Of a DNA stretch of 64,000 bases, positions 28,013 to 37,512 are shown one piece after another. The position numbers were made by a program, and so were the translations under genes. The DNA is taken from the NCBI RefSeq assembly GCF_013705725.1, contig NZ_CP055481.1, positions 5,332,001 through 5,396,000 of the forward strand, given 5' to 3'. Positions within the stretch are counted from its first letter, which is position 1, and every line of letters begins with the position of its first letter. The notes under the pieces are model-generated. The model ran no database searches and had not been told where the DNA came from. It was given only the letters and a program-made list of their open reading frames with translations. The stretch comes from Klebsiella sp. RHBSTW-00484 (lineage in GTDB: Bacteria; Pseudomonadota; Gammaproteobacteria; Enterobacterales; Enterobacteriaceae).

Positions 28013-29164
28013 ATGTCGCTTATCACCGATCTACCCGCCATTTTTGACCAATTCTCCGAAGCTCGCCAGAAGGGCTTTCTCACGGTCATGGATCTTAAAG
28101 AACAGAACATTCCGCTGGTCGGCACTTACTGCACCTTTATGCCGCAGGAGATCCCGATGGCCGTGGGCGCAGTGGTGGTTTCACTGTGCTCCACCTCTGA
28201 CGAAACGATTGAAGAGGCGGAGAAAGACCTGCCACGCAACCTCTGTCCGCTGATTAAAAGCAGCTATGGCTTTGGCAAAACCGACAAATGCCCCTACTTC
28301 TACTTTGCCGACCTCGTCGTCGGTGAAACCACCTGCGACGGCAAAAAGAAAATGTATGAATACATGGCCGAATTCAAAGCCGTGCACGTCATGCAGTTGC
28401 CGAATAGCGCCAACGACGATGCCTCCCGCGCGCTGTGGAAAGCAGAAATCCTGCGCCTGCAACGGGCGGTGGAAGAGCGCTTCGGCACGCCCATCACCGA
28501 AGCCGCGCTGCGAGAAGCGATTATCCTTAAGAACCGCGAACGCCGGGCGCTGGCAAACTTCTACCGCGTCGGGCAACTCAATCCGCCAGCGCTCAGCGGC
28601 AGCGATATTTTAAAAGTGGTCTACGGCGCGACTTTCCGCTTCGACAAAGAGGCACTGATTAACGAACTCAATAGCATGGCCGAGCGGGTTCGCCAGGAAT
28701 GGCAAGAGGGCAAACGGCTGGAAGCGCGACCGCGCATTCTTATCACCGGCTGCCCGATAGGCGGTGCGGCGGAAAAAGTGGTGAAGGCGATTGAAGACAA
28801 TGGCGGCTGGGTGGTCGGTTTTGAAAACTGTACCGGTGCCAAAGCCACCGAGCACTGTGTCGAAGAAACCGGCGACGTCTACGATGCTCTGACTGACAAA
28901 TACCTCGCCATCGGCTGCTCCTGCATCTCGCCTAACGACCAGCGCTTAACCCTGCTCAGTCAAATGGTGGAAGAGTACCAGGCCGACGGCGTGGTGGATG
29001 TCATTTTGCAGGCCTGCCACACCTATGCAGTGGAATCGCTGGCAATTAAACGCCACGTGCGTAACCAACACAACATTCCCTATATCGCCATTGAAACCGA
29101 CTATTCGACAGCGGATATCGGCCAGCTCAGCACCCGCGTCGCGGCCTTTATTGAAATGCTGTAG
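28013..29164 (+). CDS. yjiM: YjiM, 2-hydroxyacyl-CoA dehydratase subunit D-like protein
   Basis: A 383-residue member of the HgdB/FldC/BcrB family of double-cubane or Fe-S dehydratase subunits. Conserved cysteines for cluster binding occur in GTYCTFMPQEIPMA, KTDKCPYFYFADL, the ITGCPIGG region and the ILQACHTY segment. With YjiL as ATP-dependent activator it should perform a low-potential reduction or dehydration of a CoA ester or related thioester; the substrate is unknown in E. coli too. A TATAAT at 27965-27970 may be its promoter -10. Followed nine bases later by yjiL. Confidence 0.92.
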   Translation: MSLITDLPAIFDQFSEARQKGFLTVMDLKEQNIPLVGTYCTFMPQEIPMAVGAVVVSLCSTSDETIEEAEKDLPRNLCPLIKSSYGFGKTDKCPYFYFADLVVGETTCDGKKKMYEYMAEFKAVHVMQLPNSANDDASRALWKAEILRLQRAVEERFGTPITEAALREAIILKNRERRALANFYRVGQLNPPALSGSDILKVVYGATFRFDKEALINELNSMAERVRQEWQEGKRLEARPRILITGCPIGGAAEKVVKAIEDNGGWVVGFENCTGAKATEHCVEETGDVYDALTDKYLAIGCSCISPNDQRLTLLSQMVEEYQADGVVDVILQACHTYAVESLAIKRHVRNQHNIPYIAIETDYSTADIGQLSTRVAAFIEML

Positions 29165-29173
29165 GGGGCATGA

Positions 29174-29941
29174 GTGACGTTTACCGTAGGGATTGATTCC
29201 GGTTCTACCGCCACCAAAGGCATCCTGCTCCAGGACGGCGCGATCCAACGCCGTTTTCTCTGCCCGACGCCGTTTCGCCCCGCCGATGCCATCGTTGAAG
29301 CGTGGGAAACGCTCTGCGCCGAGCTGGATGAACGCCCGTTTTTAACCTTGACCGGCTACGGTCGCCAGCTGGTGGATTTTGCCGACAAGCAGGTGACGGA
29401 GATTTCCTGCCACGGGCTAGGCGCGCGCTTGCTCGCTCCGGAGACCCGCACGGTTATCGATATCGGCGGCCAGGACAGTAAGGTTATCCAGTTGGATGAC
29501 GACGGCAACCTTACCGACTTTCTGATGAATGACAAATGCGCTGCGGGCACCGGGCGCTTTCTGGAGGTTATCTCGCGCACCCTCGGGGCCAGCGTCGAAC
29601 AGTTGGATAGCATCACTAAAGGCGTCGATCCGCATGCGATCACCAGCATGTGCACGGTGTTTGCCGAATCCGAGGTGATCAGCCTGCGTTCAGCGGGCGT
29701 GCCGCCGGAGGCGATCCTCGCCGGGGTAATCAACGCCATGGCCCGGCGCAGCGCCAATTTTATCGGTCGTTTGTCGGCGCAGGGCCCGCTGCTGTTTACC
29801 GGCGGCGTCAGCCACTGCGCAGCGTTTGCCCGAATGCTGGAAGGCCACGTCGGCATGGCGGTGCATACGCATCCCGACGCCCAGTTCGCCGGGGCAATCG
29901 GCGCGGCGCTGATTGGCTTACGCCAGAGGAGCCGCAGGTGA
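29174..29941 (+). CDS. yjiL: YjiL, ATPase activator of 2-hydroxyacyl-CoA dehydratase type
   Basis: 255 residues of the BadF/BadG/HgdC actin-fold ATPase family. The phosphate-1 loop is GIDSGSTATKG, the second loop is DIGGQDSKVI, and the [4Fe-4S] cysteines are in NDKCAAGTGRFLE and TSMCTVFAESE, which bridge a homodimer. It starts at GTG 29174, five bases after AGGGGG; the ATG at 29170 is out of frame. It would reduce YjiM in an ATP-driven step. Its stop overlaps the GTG start of the next gene (GTGA). Confidence 0.92.
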   Translation: MTFTVGIDSGSTATKGILLQDGAIQRRFLCPTPFRPADAIVEAWETLCAELDERPFLTLTGYGRQLVDFADKQVTEISCHGLGARLLAPETRTVIDIGGQDSKVIQLDDDGNLTDFLMNDKCAAGTGRFLEVISRTLGASVEQLDSITKGVDPHAITSMCTVFAESEVISLRSAGVPPEAILAGVINAMARRSANFIGRLSAQGPLLFTGGVSHCAAFARMLEGHVGMAVHTHPDAQFAGAIGAALIGLRQRSRR

Positions 29942-30204
29942 CGGAATATCTGTTTTTATTTCATTCGACGGTGGGCGTGGTGCGCACCCGCAAAGCCTTG
30001 CAGGCGGCAGGAGTGACCTTCCGGGTGAAGGACATTCCACGCCAGCTGCGCGGCGGCTGCGGGCTGTGTATTTATCTGAGCTGTGAGGCCGGAGAGGAGC
30101 AGCGGTGGGTTATCCCCGGCCAAACGGAAGCGATATTTCGCGTCGAAGGCCAGGCGTTCCACCCATTGCACGCATTCCCGGCACAGCACATTACTGATAG
30201 TTGA
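29938..30204 (+). CDS. DUF3343 small protein coupled to yjiL (putative Se/S carrier-like)
   Basis: 88 residues beginning at a GTG that overlaps the yjiL stop, so it is translated by coupling. The central RGGCGLCIYLSC has a CxxC plus a third Cys, the family's hallmark, suggesting a thiol or persulphide carrier or metal site. Family members are often encoded near YjiL/YjiM-type systems or sulphur/selenium proteins; the function is not established. Its 3' end overlaps the convergent fimbrial adhesin gene by 14 bases. Confidence 0.82.
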   Translation: MTEYLFLFHSTVGVVRTRKALQAAGVTFRVKDIPRQLRGGCGLCIYLSCEAGEEQRWVIPGQTEAIFRVEGQAFHPLHAFPAQHITDS

Positions 30205-31378
30205 TGGTGAACTCTACCGCCGTATCGGCCTTACCTGCCCGCAGCGTGCTTTCATTGTTACGGGCATAACGCGCTCTGAGCGGTATCGCGTAGCTGGCGG
30301 TGGTTTGCTGCAGCGACAGGTTCGAGTCGGTTAACGTATTGGCTTTAGAATGAGTTAACACATTCACATTATCGCGATTTTGGATCTCCAGACACATGCC
30401 TTTTGCCATATCGGTATCGTCGGTCAGCGCTGCGCACTCGCCGCCCGCGGCCAGGGTCTGATAGCCACTCACCGGGTTAAGCAAAAAGCCAATGCTATTA
30501 GCCAAATCAGGCCCGACGATCGTATAGTCCGTCGAGCTTCGCCAGCGGATCACCGCCGTCGACGAGGAGTCCGACGCGTTACGATTGTAGCGCCCGTACA
30601 TCGGTGGACAGTTCAGCAGGTTAATGTTGAAATCCACCCACTCGGTGGTCGTTGATTCGGCAATCGAATGTTCCCCCATTGGCACCGTGACATCCGGCGT
30701 CTGGCAGGTACCGGCAACGACAGTCACACTACCGGAGATGTTCCAGCGGTAACCATAATCCTGGGTCACACCGGTGGCGTTCGTGGCCTGGGCGGAACGA
30801 GTAATCGGTGGGTAGTTGAACGCCACCATCCAAACCCCTGGTGAGATATCACCGACTTTTACCAGCAGCAGTTCAAAGGCCTGATCGGTGTAAACCGAAC
30901 CAAAGCGCCTCGATTCCGTGCTCGGAATATTCGTTTGAGTCATAGAAGAATCAGGCAGCCCATATAACGATGTTGAATTATTATTGTAGGTAGCGGCGAC
31001 CACCACCCCAATCCCGGAAACCCCGGTGCTGTAAACATTAAGCCCCTGATACTGCCCAACAACGGCGGGCAGCGCGCCCTCAATATTTAACGCATGGACG
31101 AGCTTAATGTACTCCCCGCCCGACACGTTCGAAATGCAGCCATCAACACCGATGATCTGCGTATCGGCATCAAAAATGTATTGCCGATAAAGTACGGATC
31201 CCACGGGTAAATCACGTAATGCCGAAACCATCAGGAGTTTGCCTAAAACCGAGACATACTGCTCGACATAAGCCGTACGGCCAGAATAGTTTTTCGTACA
31301 GGTAATCGACGCGAACGACACAAACGGCAGCAGTAATAACCCTGCCAGCCCCCATCGTAGCCAGCTTTTAATCGGCAT
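30191..31378 (-). CDS. Fimbrial tip adhesin (FimH-like two-domain)
   Basis: 395 residues, last gene of a chaperone-usher operon. The start at MPIKSWLRW gives a signal peptide (cut near SFA) and has AGGGAGGG upstream. An N-terminal lectin-like domain of about 200 residues precedes a C-terminal pilin domain that begins around GTCQTPDVTVPMG and ends in the chaperone-recognition strand VEFTINYQ, with the penultimate Tyr typical of fimbrial subunits. This fits a tip adhesin. The receptor cannot be inferred. Its stop lies inside the end of the opposing DUF3343 gene. Confidence 0.87.
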   Translation of the reverse strand: MPIKSWLRWGLAGLLLLPFVSFASITCTKNYSGRTAYVEQYVSVLGKLLMVSALRDLPVGSVLYRQYIFDADTQIIGVDGCISNVSGGEYIKLVHALNIEGALPAVVGQYQGLNVYSTGVSGIGVVVAATYNNNSTSLYGLPDSSMTQTNIPSTESRRFGSVYTDQAFELLLVKVGDISPGVWMVAFNYPPITRSAQATNATGVTQDYGYRWNISGSVTVVAGTCQTPDVTVPMGEHSIAESTTTEWVDFNINLLNCPPMYGRYNRNASDSSSTAVIRWRSSTDYTIVGPDLANSIGFLLNPVSGYQTLAAGGECAALTDDTDMAKGMCLEIQNRDNVNVLTHSKANTLTDSNLSLQQTTASYAIPLRARYARNNESTLRAGKADTAVEFTINYQ

Positions 31379-31397
31379 AATTAGCCCTCCCTGGAAA

Positions 31398-33917
31398 TTA
31401 GTGGCACTCAGCATTGATGTTTACGATCTCCGATGTCGAAGATGCCGGAAGCGAGTAGTTAATGGCGCAGGAATCCTCTTTCTCTGTTCCCCAGCGCACG
31501 CGCAGCTGGCCTGAAGCATGAGCAAGGCGGGCAAAAATACGCTGCCCCTGGCCCACCACACCGACAATATTCTTTTCCGCATCCAGCACATCGGCACCAA
31601 ACGGAACCGCCTGAGCGTTAGTCAGTCGAATCATCGCCGCCTGCCCTTGTACGGTATCAAAACGCAGTTTGACCACCGCCCCGCTGTAAGGCGCGATTTT
31701 CTGGCTGGTGTTCTCCAGCTCAACGTTTTCTGGAATGCCTTTGGGATCGATCTCGACCAGGTTGCTCTGGTAAGCATTGAGATAAGGGACAATGGCGTAA
31801 CCAAAGCGATCGACCGTGACGCCAGGATAGCCGCTGACCTTCGCGCCCTGGGCACCTTTAGCCTCCACCAGTGCCATGGTGTCGGCGGTATAAGGCGTCA
31901 GCGTCACGCCACCGCTATGGGCAACCGCGCCGCCGCTGATACCAAGAGAATAATTACTGTAATGCTTACCCGCTCCCGCCTGCGCCTGAAGCATCGCCAG
32001 CGAACTGCGTAACGAGGTATTCAGCGAACCGCTCGTTGAGCCACCGTTATTGGTATTTGATGCTGAAAGGCCATAGCTCAGCGAATTGTCTTCCAGCGCC
32101 GTGCCGCTCACCCCAAGCTGCTCGCGCACTACGCCACCAGGATCGTGATTCAGGTTCATCGACATCTGGCTAAATGGCGTTGTGCTGCCGAGCGGGATGC
32201 TCAGCGTTAGCTGATAGTGGTTTTCATAATCACCATCGCCATTACGGTTACGGCTGACGCTTAGCCCGTAGCTCACCCGTCCCAGGCTGTTGTTATAACC
32301 AAACTGGTACTGGCGATCGGTGCCCAGGTTATTGTCCCAGTAATCCTGCTGCCAGGCGTTAAGGTAAAAGTTACCCCACCCCTCGGGCAGATTCTGGCTG
32401 GCGCTGACGCTAAGGCGACTTTTGGGACGGCGTATATCCCAGGTATCATTGCCATACTTCTGTGCATCACGGATCTGCATCGCAGTCATAAAGTCCAGAT
32501 ACTCTTCGGTCGAATAGCGATAAGCCGCAACGTTAAAGTTGCTGCCCGTTGACAAAATAAACTGGCTGTATTTCAGCTGATAGCTCTGACCCGACATGCG
32601 TTTGCCGTAGCTCGCCAGCGGTTTATCCAGTTGGGTTTGCGACTGAGTGGCATCCAGAGAAAATGTCCCGACAGACGTACCCAGCGCCAAGCCCAAAACG
32701 CCAGCCTGGTAATCTTCATTGCCCTGAAGACCTGCGTAGCCGGTAAAAAAGTTGTTCAGCCCACGACGCCACGTCAGCTCACCGAACGCAGGCTCACTTT
32801 CCACCTGATCTTTGCGGAGTTTGCCTAGCGTCACGCTGTAGTGATTGGTACCTGAGCGCAGCAAATTACTGCTCGCCGCATAGGGAATCACCTGCTGCTG
32901 TTCGGAGCCATCGGCCTCTTTAATCACCAGTTGCAGGTCGCCGCCATAGCCTGTGGGATAAAGGTCGTTAATTTCAAACGGGCCAGGTGAAACGGTCGTT
33001 TCGTATAACAAACGCCCTTGCTGAAAAACCTGCACCTTCGCGGAAGTTCGCGCGGTTCCACGAACGATAGGCGCATAGCCACGCTGTGAATCCGGCAGCA
33101 TCTGCTCTTCATTCGCGAGCTGGGCACCGCGAAAGGAGAGCGTATCAAACAACTCCCCCCGGGTATTGCGATCCCCAATTGAGAGACGGCCTTTTATCGC
33201 TGGAATATCGCGCTGTACGTAGGTGTTTAGTGCCTGGGAGTGACTTCCCACGTCATCCTGCCAGCTCCAGTTGCCGTTATGACGAAAATACCAGTTTCCC
33301 AGGTTAAAACCCGTCGTGATCCCGGTATAGGCGCTGTCGTTTTCCGTTCCCCGGTTTTGCTGGTGATAATAGTTAGCGTTATAGGTTAGCAGCCCGGCCG
33401 TCACACCTTTGTTCCATAACGCCGGGTTGACATAACCTCGTGGGTTGCGCACCAGATAAAGCGTCGGGATCTCTAAATCCAGCGTCTGGTTGCCGGTATC
33501 AAACTCCATCTTTACCTGCGGGATCATCGCCGTCACCGCCAGGCAATCGTCATCAGCGCTATTGGCTAAAAGCCTCTGCGCGTCATCACTGAGTTTCTCA
33601 ATATTCAACGGTAGCGTGCGCCATGCCCCTGTCGTCAGGCAAATAGTGCCCGTATTGGCAGGCGGTGTACTTTCGCTAACCGTAATATCCTGAAAACCCT
33701 GATATTGGTTGTTAATTCGCAGTTCTACGCGATATTTACCGGGTACAGCCCTGTTACGTTCGTAATGGGTCAGGTTTATTTTTTTCTGGCTCCCCTGACT
33801 CATAAAGGTGCTATTAAACTGTACTTCATCTGCATCCTGTGCGACGGCAAAAGGGCTAAAACCCAGCGTAATCGCCATGGCTAGCGGCGTCGGTTTAAAA
33901 TAGCAGGAACGAATCAT
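31398..33917 (-). CDS. Fimbrial outer-membrane usher (FimD family)
   Basis: A 839-residue usher: signal peptide, N-terminal periplasmic domain (VQFNSTFMSQG), a beta-barrel with plug, and C-terminal domains ending with a Cys pair (DSCAINY and NAECH). It recruits chaperone-subunit complexes and exports the fimbria. Start ATG 33917 is seven bases after GGGG; a TTG one codon earlier is in frame. Twenty bases separate its stop from the adhesin start. Confidence 0.92.
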   Translation of the reverse strand: MIRSCYFKPTPLAMAITLGFSPFAVAQDADEVQFNSTFMSQGSQKKINLTHYERNRAVPGKYRVELRINNQYQGFQDITVSESTPPANTGTICLTTGAWRTLPLNIEKLSDDAQRLLANSADDDCLAVTAMIPQVKMEFDTGNQTLDLEIPTLYLVRNPRGYVNPALWNKGVTAGLLTYNANYYHQQNRGTENDSAYTGITTGFNLGNWYFRHNGNWSWQDDVGSHSQALNTYVQRDIPAIKGRLSIGDRNTRGELFDTLSFRGAQLANEEQMLPDSQRGYAPIVRGTARTSAKVQVFQQGRLLYETTVSPGPFEINDLYPTGYGGDLQLVIKEADGSEQQQVIPYAASSNLLRSGTNHYSVTLGKLRKDQVESEPAFGELTWRRGLNNFFTGYAGLQGNEDYQAGVLGLALGTSVGTFSLDATQSQTQLDKPLASYGKRMSGQSYQLKYSQFILSTGSNFNVAAYRYSTEEYLDFMTAMQIRDAQKYGNDTWDIRRPKSRLSVSASQNLPEGWGNFYLNAWQQDYWDNNLGTDRQYQFGYNNSLGRVSYGLSVSRNRNGDGDYENHYQLTLSIPLGSTTPFSQMSMNLNHDPGGVVREQLGVSGTALEDNSLSYGLSASNTNNGGSTSGSLNTSLRSSLAMLQAQAGAGKHYSNYSLGISGGAVAHSGGVTLTPYTADTMALVEAKGAQGAKVSGYPGVTVDRFGYAIVPYLNAYQSNLVEIDPKGIPENVELENTSQKIAPYSGAVVKLRFDTVQGQAAMIRLTNAQAVPFGADVLDAEKNIVGVVGQGQRIFARLAHASGQLRVRWGTEKEDSCAINYSLPASSTSEIVNINAECH

Positions 33918-33981
33918 CAAGAACCCCGTTCTATTCCATTACTGTTTACAGGGCGGCGGCGACAATAAATACCGCAGCAAT

Positions 33982-34677
33982 TTATTTCGTATCGGGACTC
34001 ACCGGGCGCAGCGCACCGTAGTCATTGATAATCATGGGATACCAGCGGGTGGTCACGCGATCCAACGTCCAGGTATGGGTTTCACCTGGCGTTAACATGC
34101 TGCCAGCCCCCAATTTTTTCTCCCCTTTTTCATCTTCTGAAAAGTAAGCCACTGTTACGTGATAGGGCGTAGCGTTATGCGCGGTGACCTTATTTCCCTG
34201 ACGCTTCCAGACAACCTTTTCCGGCGCTTCACTCGCGTTTTTTATTAGTTTTTGTGGGCGATAAAAAAGTTTCAGGCGAGAGCGAAAGGCCATCGATAGC
34301 ATATTTTTCTCTGCTAGCTCACCTTTCACCGTTGGAGGAATTTCAAGAACATTAAGATAAAAAATAGATTCTTTATCTTGCGGTAATGCTTCACCGGTAT
34401 AGCGAATACGCAGCGTTTGTCCTTTCCCGGCATTAACACGATTAATCGGCGGGGTTAATACAAACGGCGCTTTTGCCGTATCCGGCGTTGAAGTCGGATC
34501 GCCATTATCCACCCAGGACTGGATGAGTACCGGCACGTTACCCTTATTTTCCATCTTAACGGTAACTTCCCGATCGGTTGACGGGTAAATAACACGCGTT
34601 CCGGAAATAACTACTGAGGCGCAGGCAGGAAAGGCCGTCGTCATGACGAGTAGCATGGTAAGAATGCTTTTTTTCAT
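33982..34677 (-). CDS. Periplasmic fimbrial chaperone (PapD/FimC family)
   Basis: 231 residues: a signal peptide cut near ACA, then two immunoglobulin-like domains. The subunit-anchoring Arg is in GTRVIYP and the Lys in RSRLKLFYRP; the G1 donor strand region follows INRVNAGKGQTLRIRYTG. The short F1-G1 loop indicates an FGS-class chaperone. It delivers subunits to the usher encoded downstream. ATG 34677 has AGGA upstream. Confidence 0.92.
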   Translation of the reverse strand: MKKSILTMLLVMTTAFPACASVVISGTRVIYPSTDREVTVKMENKGNVPVLIQSWVDNGDPTSTPDTAKAPFVLTPPINRVNAGKGQTLRIRYTGEALPQDKESIFYLNVLEIPPTVKGELAEKNMLSMAFRSRLKLFYRPQKLIKNASEAPEKVVWKRQGNKVTAHNATPYHVTVAYFSEDEKGEKKLGAGSMLTPGETHTWTLDRVTTRWYPMIINDYGALRPVSPDTK

Positions 34678-34749
34678 TACAGAATCCTTCCTGTTAACCG
34701 ATGGAATTCCTTCCATCGGTGTTTCACATGTCATCCAATGACGATGAAC

Positions 34750-35310
34750 TTACTGGTAGTTAATGCTAAAGCTGACATTGCTGGTTACAGCACCTGGAGT
34801 GGTTGCGCCGGTAGCGAAGTACTGAACAGCATAAGGCAGGATGGTGGTACCGGTACTCGCCCCAGCAGTATTCGGAATAGCAACCTGCGTGTTGGTTGAA
34901 CTTTGCGAGTTATGGCCCACCTTAATAGCGCTATCGCTTTGAACATCAACCAACTGCAGCTGGACGTTGCCAGCACCGGTTGAAGTGGTATTTACCAGGT
35001 TATTGGTAACGCTGTCTACAGTTGCGCCACCTTCAAAGTAAGCCGCTGCGGTAGAAGTGGTTACCAAACCAGTACAGCCAGAGAGCTCAATATTAAATTG
35101 AGTGCGTCCGCCGGTATTACCAGCCACCGCCAAAGTCTGGGTGGAAAGCGTAGGCAGCACGACAGTCGCCGGAGAAGTCCCACCATCAATAGCAATCTGG
35201 CAGGTAGAATCAGTTAACTTACCCTGGAAATTGATTTGCCCATCAGATGCCTGAGCACCAGCAGCAACCAGGCAAGAAACCACAGCAGTAGATAATAATA
35301 AACGCTTCAT
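34750..35310 (-). CDS. Major fimbrial subunit (type 1-like pilin)
   Basis: 186 residues: signal peptide (MKRLLLSTAVVSCLVAAGAQA), the conserved disulphide pair in DSTCQIAIDG and ELSGCTGL, a Ser/Thr/Ala-rich body, and the chaperone-recognition end VSFSINYQ. First structural gene of the operon, with GGAG six bases before ATG 35310. The roughly 200 bases upstream separate it from the winged-helix regulator gene and probably hold the operon promoter. Confidence 0.92.
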   Translation of the reverse strand: MKRLLLSTAVVSCLVAAGAQASDGQINFQGKLTDSTCQIAIDGGTSPATVVLPTLSTQTLAVAGNTGGRTQFNIELSGCTGLVTTSTAAAYFEGGATVDSVTNNLVNTTSTGAGNVQLQLVDVQSDSAIKVGHNSQSSTNTQVAIPNTAGASTGTTILPYAVQYFATGATTPGAVTSNVSFSINYQ

Positions 35311-35511
35311 ATTTAACTCCATGTTAAAAAAAGTCCCTGGATAAGGGAGTGTTATTTACACAAAAGCACTTCTGTTGGAATTTAAACGCCCAACATACAC
35401 GATTCCATAACAGTCAATTATTTATTAGCACTAATATAATAATATTAGATGCCAATAGAATTGCCGCCTGGTTTTATATATTTATAAAATAAATATCATT
35501 ACAACCAATAA

Positions 35512-35880
35512 TCAAGGTCGATAGAGTATTTTTATATTTCCAGAGGTTATTCTGTAACCTTTCCCAGAGATTCGCTCAATCATATTCTCGTCAACACCAG
35601 CCAGCATCAAATTTTGTTTCAAGGCTGATATCACCTGCACTAATCTGGAATGTGAAGAGCTCAATCCATTTTTATCCCAGACATGATGCATAATTTCATT
35701 ATCGGTAATAATTTCTTTCTGATGTTGCATCAGAAGAAAGAATAAAAGATTAGACATAGTACTACGCAAAGCAATAGGGCCAGCTCCCTGTAAATGACTA
35801 GAAATATTAACAACCTTAAGCGGGTTGTCGAAACAAAAAATGGCATCATCAATCAGAAAACCAAAAACAGAGAATGACAT
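35512..35880 (-). CDS. Small winged-helix regulator (OmpR/CadC-type DNA-binding domain)
   Basis: 122 residues consisting almost only of a Trans_reg_C winged helix: VWDKNGLSSSHSRLVQVISALKQNL region and the terminal ISGKGYRI wing are typical. No receiver domain and no membrane segment, unlike CadC or OmpR. It lies just upstream of the pilin gene in the same direction and is probably the operon's own regulator, comparable to other small wHTH proteins beside fimbrial operons. AT-rich codons match the acquired fimbrial island. Confidence 0.8.
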   Translation of the reverse strand: MSFSVFGFLIDDAIFCFDNPLKVVNISSHLQGAGPIALRSTMSNLLFFLLMQHQKEIITDNEIMHHVWDKNGLSSSHSRLVQVISALKQNLMLAGVDENMIERISGKGYRITSGNIKILYRP

Positions 35881-36447
35881 TCACATATCCTCATATAATC
35901 ATCCTTAATTATATATTAAGTGAATATAAAAACTTTCCTGGCACGGCCTAATAATAATCTTATGTCCTGGAATGATTATAATCCTAATATTAAAAAAACC
36001 TCAAGAAGCATCAATTTAAGTGGAAAAGACAGATTTAAACAAAAAGTGCAGCATAAAAAACTAATACATAGCAAAAAAACAAAGCAAAAAAACCAAAACA
36101 CTTAAAGAATAATCTTAAGAATCTAACGCCAAACATTAAAAATATAAAACTTTATTTTAAATAAAATCAGAATAAAAAACCATTTATGGAAAATAAAACA
36201 TTAAAAACAATAAATTACAAATACATTAAATATCATGAAAAAAGTATGAACTAAATTCATTTTATGTAACAAAAACAAAAAGCATTCACAATCACAATTG
36301 TTTATTGATTAAATATATTTATTATTTATCAAAAATAGGCATTCTCTTACACAATATTATTTTAGGGGGAATAAACCCAAAAATGCCCCCTTTCATTTTC
36401 AACGAAAAGTTAAATACAAAAGTATTATGACTACGCAAAAATAGGGA
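35881..36447. other. AT-rich non-coding gap beside the fimbrial island
   Basis: About 570 bases, mostly A and T (long A runs), much richer than the flanks. A lysine- and asparagine-rich reading of 61 codons (35920-36105) is present but has no ribosome site and low-complexity content, so I do not call it. The stretch probably contains the wHTH gene's promoter and is a likely H-NS target. No RNA gene was recognised. Confidence 0.5.
36365..36390. terminator. Possible hairpin downstream of the DUF2955 gene
   Basis: GGGGG and CCCCC arms 16 bases apart, followed on the plus strand by TTTCATTTT. Only five paired bases are certain, so this is a weak candidate for the end of the 39040-36448 operon. 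Confidence 0.3.
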
Positions 36448-37512
36448 TCACTCCGTCATCACAAACCGCGTCGGTGCAAAGCAATTCAAAATACGATGCA
36501 CCAGAAAGACCATCGTCAGCGTCGCCAGCAACGCGACGGTCACCGACGTGATGCGGTACAGGTCGCTGAATACCAGATCCTGGTCCGGATGCAGATTCTG
36601 ACCAAACATAATGCCGATGGTGGTGATACTGGCAAAGCCCACGCCAGCGCCCACCTTCTCCATCACGTGCAGGCGAGCGCTAAAGGCCAGACCGAGGCCA
36701 ATCAGCGGCATCATCAGCACCATATGATTGCTGAAATTATAGATAACCAACTGCACCAGCAGAATATAGAGACAGGCCATCACCACGCCCACCACACGCC
36801 AGATCGAGCTAATCACCGCGCCGCGATAGTGCATCGGGAAGAGAATCAAAATCCCCGCCATCAGCGCCGACAGGGAATCACTCAAATCGCAGACCTGGAA
36901 GATAACAAAGATCATCGTCGCCACGGTGCCGGAGAGCAGCGATTCATGGCGAATACGCGCGGCATCTTTTTCAATACGCGGCGGCGGCTTGCGCGGTTCG
37001 ACATCCGGGATGAAATAATTGAGCAATGCGCTGAGCGCCACCGCCATCACGCAGGCCTCCATGTTGGAGAACATCAGCGTGTGCCAGTTGCTGGTGGGAT
37101 AGCTCATAAAGTTGAGCATCGTGCTCTGACACACCACGCCCATCGAGCCCAACAGAAACAGCGGCCCCTGGCTCATAAAGCGAAAACGCATCACGTACAG
37201 GCCAAATACCACCAGCGTCATGATCACCGGCCACTGCGAAAGATAACCGACGATCAGTACCATTTCGACGCAGTTTACCGCCGCACTAAACACAAACTGC
37301 CGCGCCACATGGCGGTTAAACACCGGCACCAGCGACAGAAGCATCAGCGGGTAAACCACAAAAAAGACACCGTACTGCACGTCGTAGAAAGTCGAAATGC
37401 TCAGCGCGATAGTTCCGGCGACGGCGATGCGCAGCGTCTGGCGAAAATCATTCGCCGTATAAACGATATTGCCATGCGGGGTGAAGACCCGCGCCAGGGT
37501 GTTAATAGACAT
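36448..37512 (-). CDS. DUF2955 inner-membrane efflux component (AaeB/FUSC-like)
   Basis: 354 residues with two blocks of hydrophobic helices separated by a charged cytoplasmic stretch (VEPRKPPPRIEKDAARIRHE), the half-size layout of FUSC/AaeB-type transporters. It overlaps the end of the membrane-fusion gene by 11 bases, so the two are translated together. The pair probably exports an aromatic acid or drug-like compound. Last gene of a three-gene operon led by a MarR regulator. Confidence 0.86.
   Translation of the reverse strand: MSINTLARVFTPHGNIVYTANDFRQTLRIAVAGTIALSISTFYDVQYGVFFVVYPLMLLSLVPVFNRHVARQFVFSAAVNCVEMVLIVGYLSQWPVIMTLVVFGLYVMRFRFMSQGPLFLLGSMGVVCQSTMLNFMSYPTSNWHTLMFSNMEACVMAVALSALLNYFIPDVEPRKPPPRIEKDAARIRHESLLSGTVATMIFVIFQVCDLSDSLSALMAGILILFPMHYRGAVISSIWRVVGVVMACLYILLVQLVIYNFSNHMVLMMPLIGLGLAFSARLHVMEKVGAGVGFASITTIGIMFGQNLHPDQDLVFSDLYRITSVTVALLATLTMVFLVHRILNCFAPTRFVMTE

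Noticed and set aside
35920..36105. 61-codon Lys/Asn-rich open frame in the AT-rich gap
   Set aside because: No ribosome site, low complexity, expected by chance in such AT-rich DNA.
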